From a bacterium (GTDB lineage Bacteria > Patescibacteriota > Gracilibacteria > JAUYGZ01 > DAOVYC01), in assembly GCA_030635805.1 (NCBI GenBank), contig DAOVYC010000025.1, forward strand, positions 1-7,788: a DNA stretch of 7,788 bases, given 5' to 3'. Positions 1 to 5,566 of this stretch are shown in pieces; position 1 is the first letter of the stretch; every line of letters starts with the position of its first letter. A program made the position numbers and the translations under genes. A model generated the notes under the pieces. It did not search any database. It worked only from the letters and a program-made list of their open reading frames with translations, and had not been told where the DNA came from.

Positions 1-126
1 CAATCAAGCATAAACTTACCAAATTTTGCAAAACCTTCCGTTTTTCGGATGCGGCCATAATAAATTAATTAAAAATAAATCCCATTGATTATGCTTAAAT
101 CGCTTTCCGTTTACAATATAATATAT

Positions 127-155
127 TTGGCAAATCACTTAAATTATGTTACAAT
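127..155 (+). promoter_or_regulatory. Sigma70-like promoter, -35 TTGGCA, -10 TACAAT
   Basis: TTGGCA at 127-132 and TACAAT at 150-155 are separated by exactly 17 nt, close to the bacterial housekeeping consensus. Initiation would fall near 162, about 17 nt before the ATG at 179, leaving a very short AT-rich leader without a Shine-Dalgarno. A second TATAAT (117-122) lies just upstream with a poor -35. The 11-mer TTACAATATAA occurs twice (111-121 and 149-159), so the two -10 regions sit in a direct repeat. AT-rich DNA gives chance matches, but box quality and spacing are good. Confidence 0.5.
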
Positions 156-165
156 ATAACATAAT
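143..165. promoter_or_regulatory. Operator-like palindrome over the -10 box
   Basis: The half-sites ATTATGTTA (143-151) and TAACATAAT (157-165) are perfect 9-bp inverted repeats separated by 5 nt. The palindrome covers the predicted -10 (150-155) and start point (about 162), where a dimeric repressor would typically bind. No T-tract follows it in the manner of a terminator. The regulator is unknown and does not have to be encoded in this window. Confidence 0.45.
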
Positions 166-178
166 AATTAATAATTTA

Positions 179-289
179 ATGATAGAGTTCTACAAAGATA
201 TATCCGTTTTTAAAAAAGCGCTTATCATCCTAAGCGCCATTACTGTTGGCATCATTGTTTTTGCCCTCAGTATTCTTCAATGGTTCTAG
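179..289 (+). CDS. Possible small single-pass membrane peptide, 36 aa
   Basis: ATG at 179 opens a 36-codon frame ending in TAG (287-289). The product has a short charged N-terminus (MIEFYKDISVFKK) and one hydrophobic stretch of about 20 residues (roughly 14-33, LIILSAITVGIIVFALSILQ), ending in QWF. This is the pattern of a small inner-membrane protein with the N-terminus probably inside. I do not recognise a family; it lacks the conserved features of SecE. Support comes from the well-spaced promoter directly upstream and from the frame ending 10 nt before a palindromic element starts. Against it are the small size, the absence of a Shine-Dalgarno (as for every gene here) and the ease with which AT-rich DNA encodes hydrophobic stretches by chance. 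Confidence 0.4.
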   Translation: MIEFYKDISVFKKALIILSAITVGIIVFALSILQWF

Positions 290-299
290 CATTTCCAAC

Positions 300-421
300 G
301 GAAGTATTTAAAAAGCGGTAGATACAAGGCAAAAGAAAAATTTTAACCGTAGTGTACGAAGAGTACATGAGGATTTAAATTTTACTTTTAACGCCGTAGA
401 TGATGCTTTTTTAATACTTCC
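300..421. repeat. 122-bp imperfect palindrome at the 3' end of the LCP gene
   Basis: The outer ends match as inverted repeats: GGAAGTATT at 300-308 against AATACTTCC at 413-421, continued inward by AAAAAGC / GCTTTTTT. Further in, the two halves remain largely complementary with small indels, and the centre is GTAC (354-357), 5 nt, GTAC (363-366). The outer arm overlaps the LCP stop codon (TTA at 411-413 on the plus strand) and its last codons. On the minus strand it could act as a transcript-ending or stabilising hairpin. Length and symmetry suggest a mobile palindromic repeat rather than a simple terminator. Nothing else was seen in this gap. Confidence 0.65.
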
Positions 422-1814
422 CAGGAAAGTCTTTGCCGATCACGATAATAATGTCCACCTCGGCATTACTTGGTCTTGTTTGAGGAGTATTTAGTTTTCT
501 TCCTTTTGGCAAAAGTTCTCCAAGTTTTTGGATTGTCCAGGAAGACCCCCCATATTCAATGGCTGAATAATTGGTTTCAGAATAATCTTTCCCGTTCGTA
601 GTGTTATTCACACGGACAATGTTAAATCCATAGGGAATAAGGTAATCCATCAAACTGGAGGCCGCGCCGGGAATACCGGATCCATTTTGGATTTCTATCC
701 TGGCATTTTCCAGATAAACTTCGGGAGTGTCAAAAATCATACTCGTATATTCGTGAACATGTTTATACGTCTCACCCCACGGACGTAAAACAAAAGCTCC
801 TCCATAAAATTCTCGCTCGGGAGTATACAAAAATCCACCCTCTTGGACTATTTCAATATCCCGAAGCACTTTACTCACCATCCGGGACGTATCAAAATTT
901 TTAGCAATGCGGGCAAAGGAAACCATTTTTGTAAAAGCCATATTGGTTTCCACATTTTCATTGAAAGCATCCCACAGTTTTTTTAATTTCATCGGGGAAG
1001 TCAAAAGCTTCTTATCCTCCGCTTTCTCTTTTATTGCCATAATGAGCTGTTGTTGTCTTTGGGCCCGGTCAAAATCAGAAGTGGTATGACGGGATCTCGC
1101 ATATTTCAAAGCGGTTTCACTATCCATGTGCTGAAGTCCGGCATCGATGTGAAATAATTCAGAGCCATAATTTTCATTCGGGTAAAATTCGTCATGAATT
1201 GTTTCTTTTACATCAACATCAATTCCATCAAGAATGTCCACCACATCCTTAAACCCCTTAAAATCCACTTTCATATAGTAATGGATATCAAGATTGGAAA
1301 CCTGCTCTGCGGTGTCCGACAAAATCTCCAGGGCTCTTGCACTACCATACTCCGGCTTCAGATTTTCATAAATTTTATTGATTCTGCTGGATCCATATCC
1401 GGGTATTTTTACATATAAATCTCTGGGTATGGAAAGCATGCTCGCTATTTTCGTATTATGATTGTAAGAAACCACGATCATACTATCGGTCAGATCCGGA
1501 GCGTCATGATCTCCGCCTCCTATCCCAACCGCCAAAACATTTGTCCTGTACATTTCATCTTTAGTGACATCTCCGGCAAACATAAAAAAGATATCACCGG
1601 GGCTAAAATTCATTGTGTAAAAAACAGCGGTTGAGATTATTTTGAAAACAAAAAATATCGCCAAAACCATAATTGCCGAAGCGAATAAAACCGATATTTT
1701 TCTGGTACGAAATTCCTCTTTATTACGCGGAAAAAGACGAAGAACTTTTTTAATCATTTTCTTTTTTTTGGATGGTAATTCGTTATCGCCGATAGGCCTT
1801 TGTTCAAAAATCAT
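411..1814 (-). CDS. LytR-CpsA-Psr (LCP) family protein with C-terminal LytR_C domain
   Basis: This is a 467-aa membrane-anchored protein. A cytosolic basic N-terminus (KKKK at 16-19) precedes one transmembrane helix at about 41-63. The LCP domain spans about 90-265 with the family hallmarks: LTDSM (108-112), SIPRD (128-132, with the phosphate-binding Arg-Asp pair), and ARSRH...DFDRAQRQQ (239-255), which carries the conserved arginines and aspartates. A LytR_C domain follows at about 371-463 (RIEIQNGSGIPGAA to DIIIVIGKDF). Members of this family transfer lipid-linked glycopolymers onto peptidoglycan, or act on related pyrophosphate substrates, outside the membrane. The exact glycopolymer cannot be told from sequence. 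The start fits a short N-terminal tail before the helix; there is no Shine-Dalgarno. The stop codon and last residues (GKY) lie in a palindromic repeat. The tsaE gene upstream is co-directional with a 140-bp gap. Confidence 0.9.
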   Translation of the reverse strand: MIFEQRPIGDNELPSKKKKMIKKVLRLFPRNKEEFRTRKISVLFASAIMVLAIFFVFKIISTAVFYTMNFSPGDIFFMFAGDVTKDEMYRTNVLAVGIGGGDHDAPDLTDSMIVVSYNHNTKIASMLSIPRDLYVKIPGYGSSRINKIYENLKPEYGSARALEILSDTAEQVSNLDIHYYMKVDFKGFKDVVDILDGIDVDVKETIHDEFYPNENYGSELFHIDAGLQHMDSETALKYARSRHTTSDFDRAQRQQQLIMAIKEKAEDKKLLTSPMKLKKLWDAFNENVETNMAFTKMVSFARIAKNFDTSRMVSKVLRDIEIVQEGGFLYTPEREFYGGAFVLRPWGETYKHVHEYTSMIFDTPEVYLENARIEIQNGSGIPGAASSLMDYLIPYGFNIVRVNNTTNGKDYSETNYSAIEYGGSSWTIQKLGELLPKGRKLNTPQTRPSNAEVDIIIVIGKDFPGKY

Positions 1815-1844
1815 TATAAATATGGAGGGAAATACGCACGTGGC

Positions 1845-1873
1845 ATCTTAGACTATCTAAAGACATGGTTCAA
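1845..1873 (-). promoter_or_regulatory. Candidate promoter of the LCP gene
   Basis: Read on the minus strand, TTGAAC (plus 1868-1873) and TAAGAT (plus 1845-1850) are 17 nt apart. This predicts a start near 1838 and a leader of about 25 nt. The -35 box falls within the 8-bp hairpin at 1863-1885. The -10 matches the consensus at only 4 of 6 positions, so this is tentative. Confidence 0.35.
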
Positions 1874-1912
1874 TCTTAACCATGTAATTTTTACAATTTT
1901 TACAATTTTTAA
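1863..1912. repeat. Hairpin followed by 9-bp tandem repeats
   Basis: ACATGGTT (1863-1870) and AACCATGT (1878-1885) form a perfect 8-bp inverted repeat with a 7-nt loop. Directly after it, AATTTTTAC occurs at 1886-1894 and 1895-1903, then AATTTTTAA at 1904-1912. On the plus strand this looks like a stem followed by T-tracts, but no plus-strand gene ends here. On the minus strand, the direction of both neighbouring genes, the stem lacks a downstream T-run. It may be an operator, a repeat remnant, or an attenuator between tsaE and the LCP gene. Confidence 0.45.
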
Positions 1913-1954
1913 ATTTTTGTAAATAATTTCAAATGTCTAAATTTCCAAAGGCTA

Positions 1955-2458
1955 CTAAGAATTTCTGATTTGCACCTCTGTAGCCCCCAAATTACGAAAT
2001 TGAGATTTATTTGAAAAATTTAAAAATTCAAAAATTCTTCTTCCTCCTCCCTTCACCAAGATCCTCACCTCCGTACACGGTGCTGAAAATGATTTCGGTA
2101 AATATTCCGCCCATTCAATAATTACTATTCCATTTGGATCCTCCAGTGCTTCATCCAGAAAAATGGATGACGTATCTCCCTTTTTTTCAGAAAGTAAATA
2201 CAAGTCGAAATGATAAAGGGTTATTTCCTTATCGGGAACTTGATATGTACGTAAATACGTATAGCTGGGACTGGCGATATTTTCGGAAATATTTAATTCT
2301 TCGGCAAAACCGCGTACAAACGTGGTTTTTCCGGCTCCCAGCTCTCCTTTCAGCAAGATTACGCAAGGTGTCTTGCATTTTTTTGCAAATCCTTTTGCAA
2401 TATCCTTTGTTTCTGCTTCTGTAGCACTTCGGAACTCACGATAGCTTGTAGAATCCAT
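1955..2458 (-). CDS. tsaE: tRNA t6A biosynthesis ATPase TsaE
   Basis: This 167-aa cytosolic protein carries the TsaE P-loop GELGAGKTT (38-46, with K44 and T45 for nucleotide and Mg binding), the family segment SPSYTYLRTY (63-72), the HFDLY motif (83-87) and the Walker-B-like IVIIEWAE (111-118). With TsaB and TsaD, TsaE supports transfer of threonylcarbamoyl to A37 of ANN-decoding tRNAs; neither partner is in this window. Family members are usually about 140-160 aa. The last 20 or so residues, after RRIFEFLNF, look like an added tail whose DNA resembles intergenic repeat sequence (GTAGCCC followed by an AT-rich run). The start at 2458 leaves a normal N-terminus before the P-loop, and a plus-strand promoter overlaps it. 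The gap to the LCP gene is 140 bp, so co-transcription is possible but not shown. Confidence 0.93.
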   Translation of the reverse strand: MDSTSYREFRSATEAETKDIAKGFAKKCKTPCVILLKGELGAGKTTFVRGFAEELNISENIASPSYTYLRTYQVPDKEITLYHFDLYLLSEKKGDTSSIFLDEALEDPNGIVIIEWAEYLPKSFSAPCTEVRILVKGGGRRIFEFLNFSNKSQFRNLGATEVQIRNS

Positions 2459-2474
2459 GATTTTTTGCTATAAT
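2446..2474 (+). promoter_or_regulatory. Extended -10 promoter for the M23/SLH gene
   Basis: TTGTAG (2446-2451) and a perfect TATAAT (2469-2474) are 17 nt apart, and the -10 is preceded by TGC, giving the extended TGn form. Transcription would start near 2481 and give a leader of about 175 nt before the ATG at 2656. The -35 lies inside the first codons of the divergent tsaE gene, so the two transcription units overlap at their starts. Confidence 0.6.
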
Positions 2475-2515
2475 TCTAAGATTCATTGAAAAATTTACCA
2501 TGATATTTAAATCAA

Positions 2516-2536
2516 TGTAAGGGGTTTCCCCTTACA
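2516..2536. repeat. 9-bp perfect hairpin in the M23/SLH leader
   Basis: TGTAAGGGG (2516-2524) and CCCCTTACA (2528-2536) pair perfectly around a TTT loop. It lies about 35 nt into the predicted leader, directly before the 9-nt repeat hairpin. No T-tract follows on the plus strand, so it is not a standard terminator. It could stabilise the transcript, bind a protein, or mark the edge of a repeat element. Confidence 0.7.
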
Positions 2537-2537
2537 C

Positions 2538-2633
2538 GAGCGGAGAGAGCGGAGAGAGCGGAATGAGCGGAGGGAGTAGAAACTAAAAATACTATTCCTA
2601 CCGCTCCTTCCGCTCCTACCGCTCCTACCGCTC
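2538..2633. repeat. Inverted arrays of 9-nt repeats forming a 42-bp stem
   Basis: The left arm is a tandem array of 9-nt units: GAGCGGAGA at 2538-2546 and 2547-2555, GAGCGGAAT at 2556-2564, GAGCGGAGG at 2565-2573, and a degenerate unit at 2574-2582. The right arm (2592-2633) holds the complementary array, with CCGCTCCTA-type units. Each arm is 42 nt with a 12-nt A-rich loop (2580-2591). The GAGCGG cores pair fully, and mismatches or G-U pairs recur at the junctions between units. The arm is purine-rich on one strand and pyrimidine-rich on the other. It lies in the predicted leader, ending 22 nt before the M23/SLH start codon. Confidence 0.8.
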
Positions 2634-2655
2634 CTCTCATTTAACAAAAACACAA

Positions 2656-4689
2656 ATGAAACAACCTTGGTACAAAAAAATATGGGAAACTCCCTGGATG
2701 AGGAATACCTCTATTGGTGCTGGCGTTGTTTTGCTTACTGTCATCGCCTTTGTAGGTCAGCAATATGCGGAATGGTTAGGAGCTTCTCTTGTAGGGGTTC
2801 CATCTTGTGTTCAGGATAGCGGGAAAATAGTTACCTTCCCCGTTGCCGGAGTGGCCGATAGTCTTTCCAAGGCAGACATCACTCAGGCCATTCAGGATCG
2901 AAAGATTTCAACTCTTCATGGCAAATACTACTCCACAACTACGAGCCAGCTTGCCACCTTCTTCAACAAGATTACAGGCGCTACCAGTGGGCAGGAACTC
3001 AACACCGTTCAAACGGAAGAATATCAATCCGGCGGGCATATTGGTATTGATGTCCCGGTCTGGTGGCACGACGATAAAGAAAATGTACCTATCGTATCAC
3101 CTTTTACTCAAGCGGAAGTGTACAGAACCTTCAGTGTGGATGAAGGTTCAAATACCTGGGGAAACGGAGTAACGCTTTGTTATTCCAACGAACACGGTAC
3201 TTATTTTGCTCACTTTGCTCATTTAAGAGACAAACCTCTTCTTACCGAAGGACAGATCATTTCCAATGGAGAGCAAATCGGACATGTGGGAGATACCGGA
3301 AATAGTCATGGAGCTCACCTCCATTTTCAAGTAAATAAGTACGCTCGCTATAATCCGTATTACACCAGCGATCCTATAGTCATGAAATCAACTTTTATAG
3401 ATCCTCTCTTGCTGGCTACCAACACAACTCTGGCCTATGGAGGCAACGTCCTCGTTGCCGGTCCCGAGCCGACAGAAAACAACACAACCACCAGCGATCT
3501 TCTAAGCGCTTCCATCATGAACCTATCGCTCACTCCGACAAAGAGTTCCGCGGAAGTGGGGGAAAAGGTAAAGGTTACCGTGGATGCCAAAGATAAAGAT
3601 GGTAATCCGGCCTCGGGCAAGATTCTCATTACCTCCAGTGTTCCAATAGGACTTCCTGCTGAAAAAGAACTTAGCGATGGATCCGGAGAACTTGAAATCA
3701 CCAGTTCTTCAGCACAAGACATAAAGCTCACCATCACCAATAAAAATGGTGATGTATCCAAGAACGTTACTATTTCTTTCAAGACGACCGAGACAGAGAA
3801 AGATACGGAAGTTAGCAACAAAGTTAAAGATATTTTTACTGATATCAGTTCCATCTCAAGCCCGGAAGAATCTGCTATTCAATATTTATGGGACAACAAA
3901 ATCACCACCGGATGCAGTGCGGACAAATTTTGCCCGAACGACAACTTAAATCGTGCCGCCGCGGCTACCTTCCTTATCCGAGCCTTCTATCCTCAGATAG
4001 ACCTCAATTCTGTTGCCATTGGAAGCATGCCGTTTAGTGACGTAGAAGTCAGCGATTGGTACGCTGCCCCGGTATATATTGCAAACCTGGCCAATTATAA
4101 TGGTGTGACAAAGCCGGTTATTATCAAGGGCTCCGATGGTAGAGCTATGCCGGCCAGCAATGTTAAACTGGAAGAGTTTTCCGCTATGATTCTTCGCGTT
4201 CTCAATGTGGAGGTAACGGAAACAGAGGCATGGTACGAGGGATATCTTACCAAGATGAATCAGCTTGGGCTCATCTCTCAGAGCGAATCAACCGGTTATC
4301 TGGGAAAATCTATTTCCAGAAAAATGGTAGCCCGCATTCTTCATCAAGCCACTATCTGGTATCAAAGTAACCCCAACGGGCTGGCTCTTACCGAAGCGGA
4401 AAAAAAAGCCAACGAAGTAGTGGAAGTTCCTCAAAAACTGGAAGCTGCCAATAATGGCATTCAAGTCGTTCTTCAGTGGCAAAACAGCTCTTCCGGCAAT
4501 ATTGGCTATAACATCTATCGTAAAATCGAAGATGGCGGTTACGAACTAATAGGTGAGAAAGTTACCGATCTTATATTTGGCGACCCGGGTATTGTTACCG
4601 GAAAAACTTTCACCTATAAAGTTGAAACTGTAAGTTTAACTTCCGGAAAAACCAGTGAAGCGAGCGAGGAGGTGAGTATTCAGATTTAG
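2656..4689 (+). CDS. Secreted M23 peptidase with Ig-like, SLH and FnIII domains
   Basis: This 677-aa envelope protein has a basic N-terminus and a hydrophobic segment at about 19-35 that serves as a signal peptide or membrane anchor. The M23/LytM peptidase domain (about 120-250) keeps the zinc ligands H128 and D132 (GGHIGID) and H223, plus catalytic H189 (AHL) and H221 (HGAHLHF), so it is probably an active peptidoglycan endopeptidase. An Ig-like module (about 286-376) follows, then an SLH repeat (about 393-443, FTDI...GC...FCPN...NRAAAATFLIRAF). A weaker SLH-like repeat starts at FSDVEVSDWYA (460-470) and a third degenerate one covers about 525-566. A FnIII-like domain (about 592-677) ends the protein. 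SLH domains normally bind secondary wall polymers, which would hold the enzyme at the wall. The start has no Shine-Dalgarno; the upstream leader is highly structured. C51, C175, C420 and C426 are present; the last two lie in the SLH loop. Confidence 0.9.
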   Translation: MKQPWYKKIWETPWMRNTSIGAGVVLLTVIAFVGQQYAEWLGASLVGVPSCVQDSGKIVTFPVAGVADSLSKADITQAIQDRKISTLHGKYYSTTTSQLATFFNKITGATSGQELNTVQTEEYQSGGHIGIDVPVWWHDDKENVPIVSPFTQAEVYRTFSVDEGSNTWGNGVTLCYSNEHGTYFAHFAHLRDKPLLTEGQIISNGEQIGHVGDTGNSHGAHLHFQVNKYARYNPYYTSDPIVMKSTFIDPLLLATNTTLAYGGNVLVAGPEPTENNTTTSDLLSASIMNLSLTPTKSSAEVGEKVKVTVDAKDKDGNPASGKILITSSVPIGLPAEKELSDGSGELEITSSSAQDIKLTITNKNGDVSKNVTISFKTTETEKDTEVSNKVKDIFTDISSISSPEESAIQYLWDNKITTGCSADKFCPNDNLNRAAAATFLIRAFYPQIDLNSVAIGSMPFSDVEVSDWYAAPVYIANLANYNGVTKPVIIKGSDGRAMPASNVKLEEFSAMILRVLNVEVTETEAWYEGYLTKMNQLGLISQSESTGYLGKSISRKMVARILHQATIWYQSNPNGLALTEAEKKANEVVEVPQKLEAANNGIQVVLQWQNSSSGNIGYNIYRKIEDGGYELIGEKVTDLIFGDPGIVTGKTFTYKVETVSLTSGKTSEASEEVSIQI

Positions 4690-4700
4690 CTTGCAATCAA

Positions 4701-4859
4701 GAACTCCATATTTTTTACATACAGACACGCCACGGCGTATCTCTACGGTTTGGATAAAAAATATATGGAGTTATCAGAGATACTGATGGAATTCTGTATA
4801 TTTTGTCAAATACGTAGAGACATACCAATGGTATGTCTGTATGTAAAATATAGAATTTC
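4701..4859. repeat. 159-bp nested palindrome (MITE-like or cruciform element)
   Basis: The whole element is symmetric about position 4780, where ATCAG (4773-4777) and CTGAT (4783-4787) flank AGATA. The outer ends are imperfect inverted repeats (GAACTCCATATTTT at the left, AAAATATAGAATTTC at the right) that continue into ACATACAGAC / GTCTGTATGT. Each half also folds on itself. The left half has AACTCCATA...TATGGAGTT closing a stem around ACGCC/GGCGT (4727-4731 and 4734-4738). The right half has GAATTC...GAATTT around a perfect AGACATACC/GGTATGTCT stem (4818-4826 and 4830-4838). It lies between the convergent M23/SLH and HTH genes, 11 nt after the former's stop, and could terminate both. No reading frame is seen inside it. 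Confidence 0.85.
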
Positions 4860-4892
4860 ACCAAGAACCCCATAAACTAGCCATTCCAAAAA

Positions 4893-5432
4893 CTAAGGTG
4901 CATTGTCATTCATCAAGTTATACACAAGCTTTGCACGATATTTTTTTATAGTAAATAGCAGGGCATGATCACTTATCAAGTCCTTCTTAATATGTAACTC
5001 AGGACTGGATGCACTGATTTTATGATAGATCTTGTAAGCGGCAGAAAGGGAGAAATTTTTCCCAAATTCCTTCTTAAAAAACTCCTGAATCATCCTTCCC
5101 GTCCAATTTTCGTTCCTCAATCCGAAATCAGAAGGCTTCTTCTTAAGAGCTTCCCGGAGAATAACAATCTGCTTAACACTAAGCTTAGATGGTCGTCCGA
5201 TTTTTTCCGATGGATTCAATCCTTCAAAACCCTTCTCATTAACCAGCTTTATCCAACGAGTAAGTGTATTTCTCCCAACACGCAAAATCCGACACGTTTC
5301 TCTGTGTGTCTTTCCGGTAAGTAGCAACTGAAGGGCGAGTAATTTTTTATCCAGATTTTTAGAAGATGCCGAAAGAGCACTTTGGATAGCCTTCATAGTA
5401 ATCTTCGGATTCGTAATCTGAGTTGGTTTCAT
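4893..5432 (-). CDS. Orphan IS630-type helix-turn-helix protein lacking the DDE domain
   Basis: This 179-aa protein resembles the DNA-binding N-terminal half of IS630-family transposases. The first helix-turn-helix lies at about 41-70 (KTHRETCRILRVGRNTLTRW), followed by the GRPSKLS linker (79-85). A second winged-helix-like unit at about 85-138 includes NWTGRMIQEFF and FSLSAAYKIYHKI. Full-length IS630 transposases continue into a DDE catalytic domain. Here the frame ends at TAG after a lysine-rich tail (about 141-179), and the next 200 bp hold only a palindromic element before the M23/SLH gene. It is therefore either a truncated transposase or a protein retained for DNA binding. The ORF is intact. 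The start ATG at 5432 is first in frame after a candidate promoter. It is divergent from the recombinase gene. Confidence 0.8.
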   Translation of the reverse strand: MKPTQITNPKITMKAIQSALSASSKNLDKKLLALQLLLTGKTHRETCRILRVGRNTLTRWIKLVNEKGFEGLNPSEKIGRPSKLSVKQIVILREALKKKPSDFGLRNENWTGRMIQEFFKKEFGKNFSLSAAYKIYHKISASSPELHIKKDLISDHALLFTIKKYRAKLVYNLMNDNAP

Positions 5433-5447
5433 AGAGAGAAAAAAGCA

Positions 5448-5495
5448 TGCACTCTATTAATACAAAAAAAATCACAAATGCACAAGTATTAATAC
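5448..5495. promoter_or_regulatory. Two operator-like direct repeats between HTH and recombinase genes
   Basis: TGCAC-2 nt-TATTAATAC (5448-5463) and TGCAC-3 nt-TATTAATAC (5479-5495) are near-identical sites 31 bp apart, about three helical turns, so they lie on the same face of the DNA. The second includes the perfect 10-bp palindrome GTATTAATAC (5486-5495). They sit 16-63 bp upstream of the HTH start and are a natural candidate for autoregulation. Binding has not been shown. Confidence 0.5.
5457..5485 (-). promoter_or_regulatory. Candidate promoter of the HTH gene
   Basis: On the minus strand TTGTGC (plus 5480-5485) and TATTAA (plus 5457-5462) are 17 nt apart. This predicts a start near 5450 and a leader of roughly 18 nt to the ATG at 5432. 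The -35 and -10 boxes each overlap one of the two operator-like repeats. The match is moderate (4 of 6 at each box). Confidence 0.35.
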
Positions 5496-5566
5496 ACGCA
5501 CTAAAGTTTTTAAATCTTTATATTGTACGAACTTCTTGTTATATTAAACTAAACTATTAAACCGAC

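Noticed and set aside
1863..1912. Plus-strand intrinsic terminator
   Set aside because: The stem and T-rich run fit the form, but no plus-strand gene lies upstream to be terminated.
2134..2424. 96-aa plus-strand frame opposite tsaE
   Set aside because: It overlaps conserved TsaE motifs on the other strand and has no recognisable domain or promoter.
2538..2633. CRISPR array
   Set aside because: Units are only 9 nt, contiguous without spacers, and inverted in the second half.
3435..3854. 139-aa minus-strand frame inside the M23/SLH gene
   Set aside because: It is antisense to a continuous coding region with clear domains; the serine- and leucine-rich product looks like a frame shadow.
4690..4892. 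Remnant of an IS630 DDE domain downstream of the HTH gene
   Set aside because: The interval is almost entirely palindromic repeat and encodes no DDE-like residues in any frame; too short for the domain.
5520..5566. dif-like Xer target (TTATATTAA region) upstream of the recombinase
   Set aside because: There is no pair of 11-bp arms with the expected inverted symmetry around a 6-bp centre; the similarity is only AT-richness.
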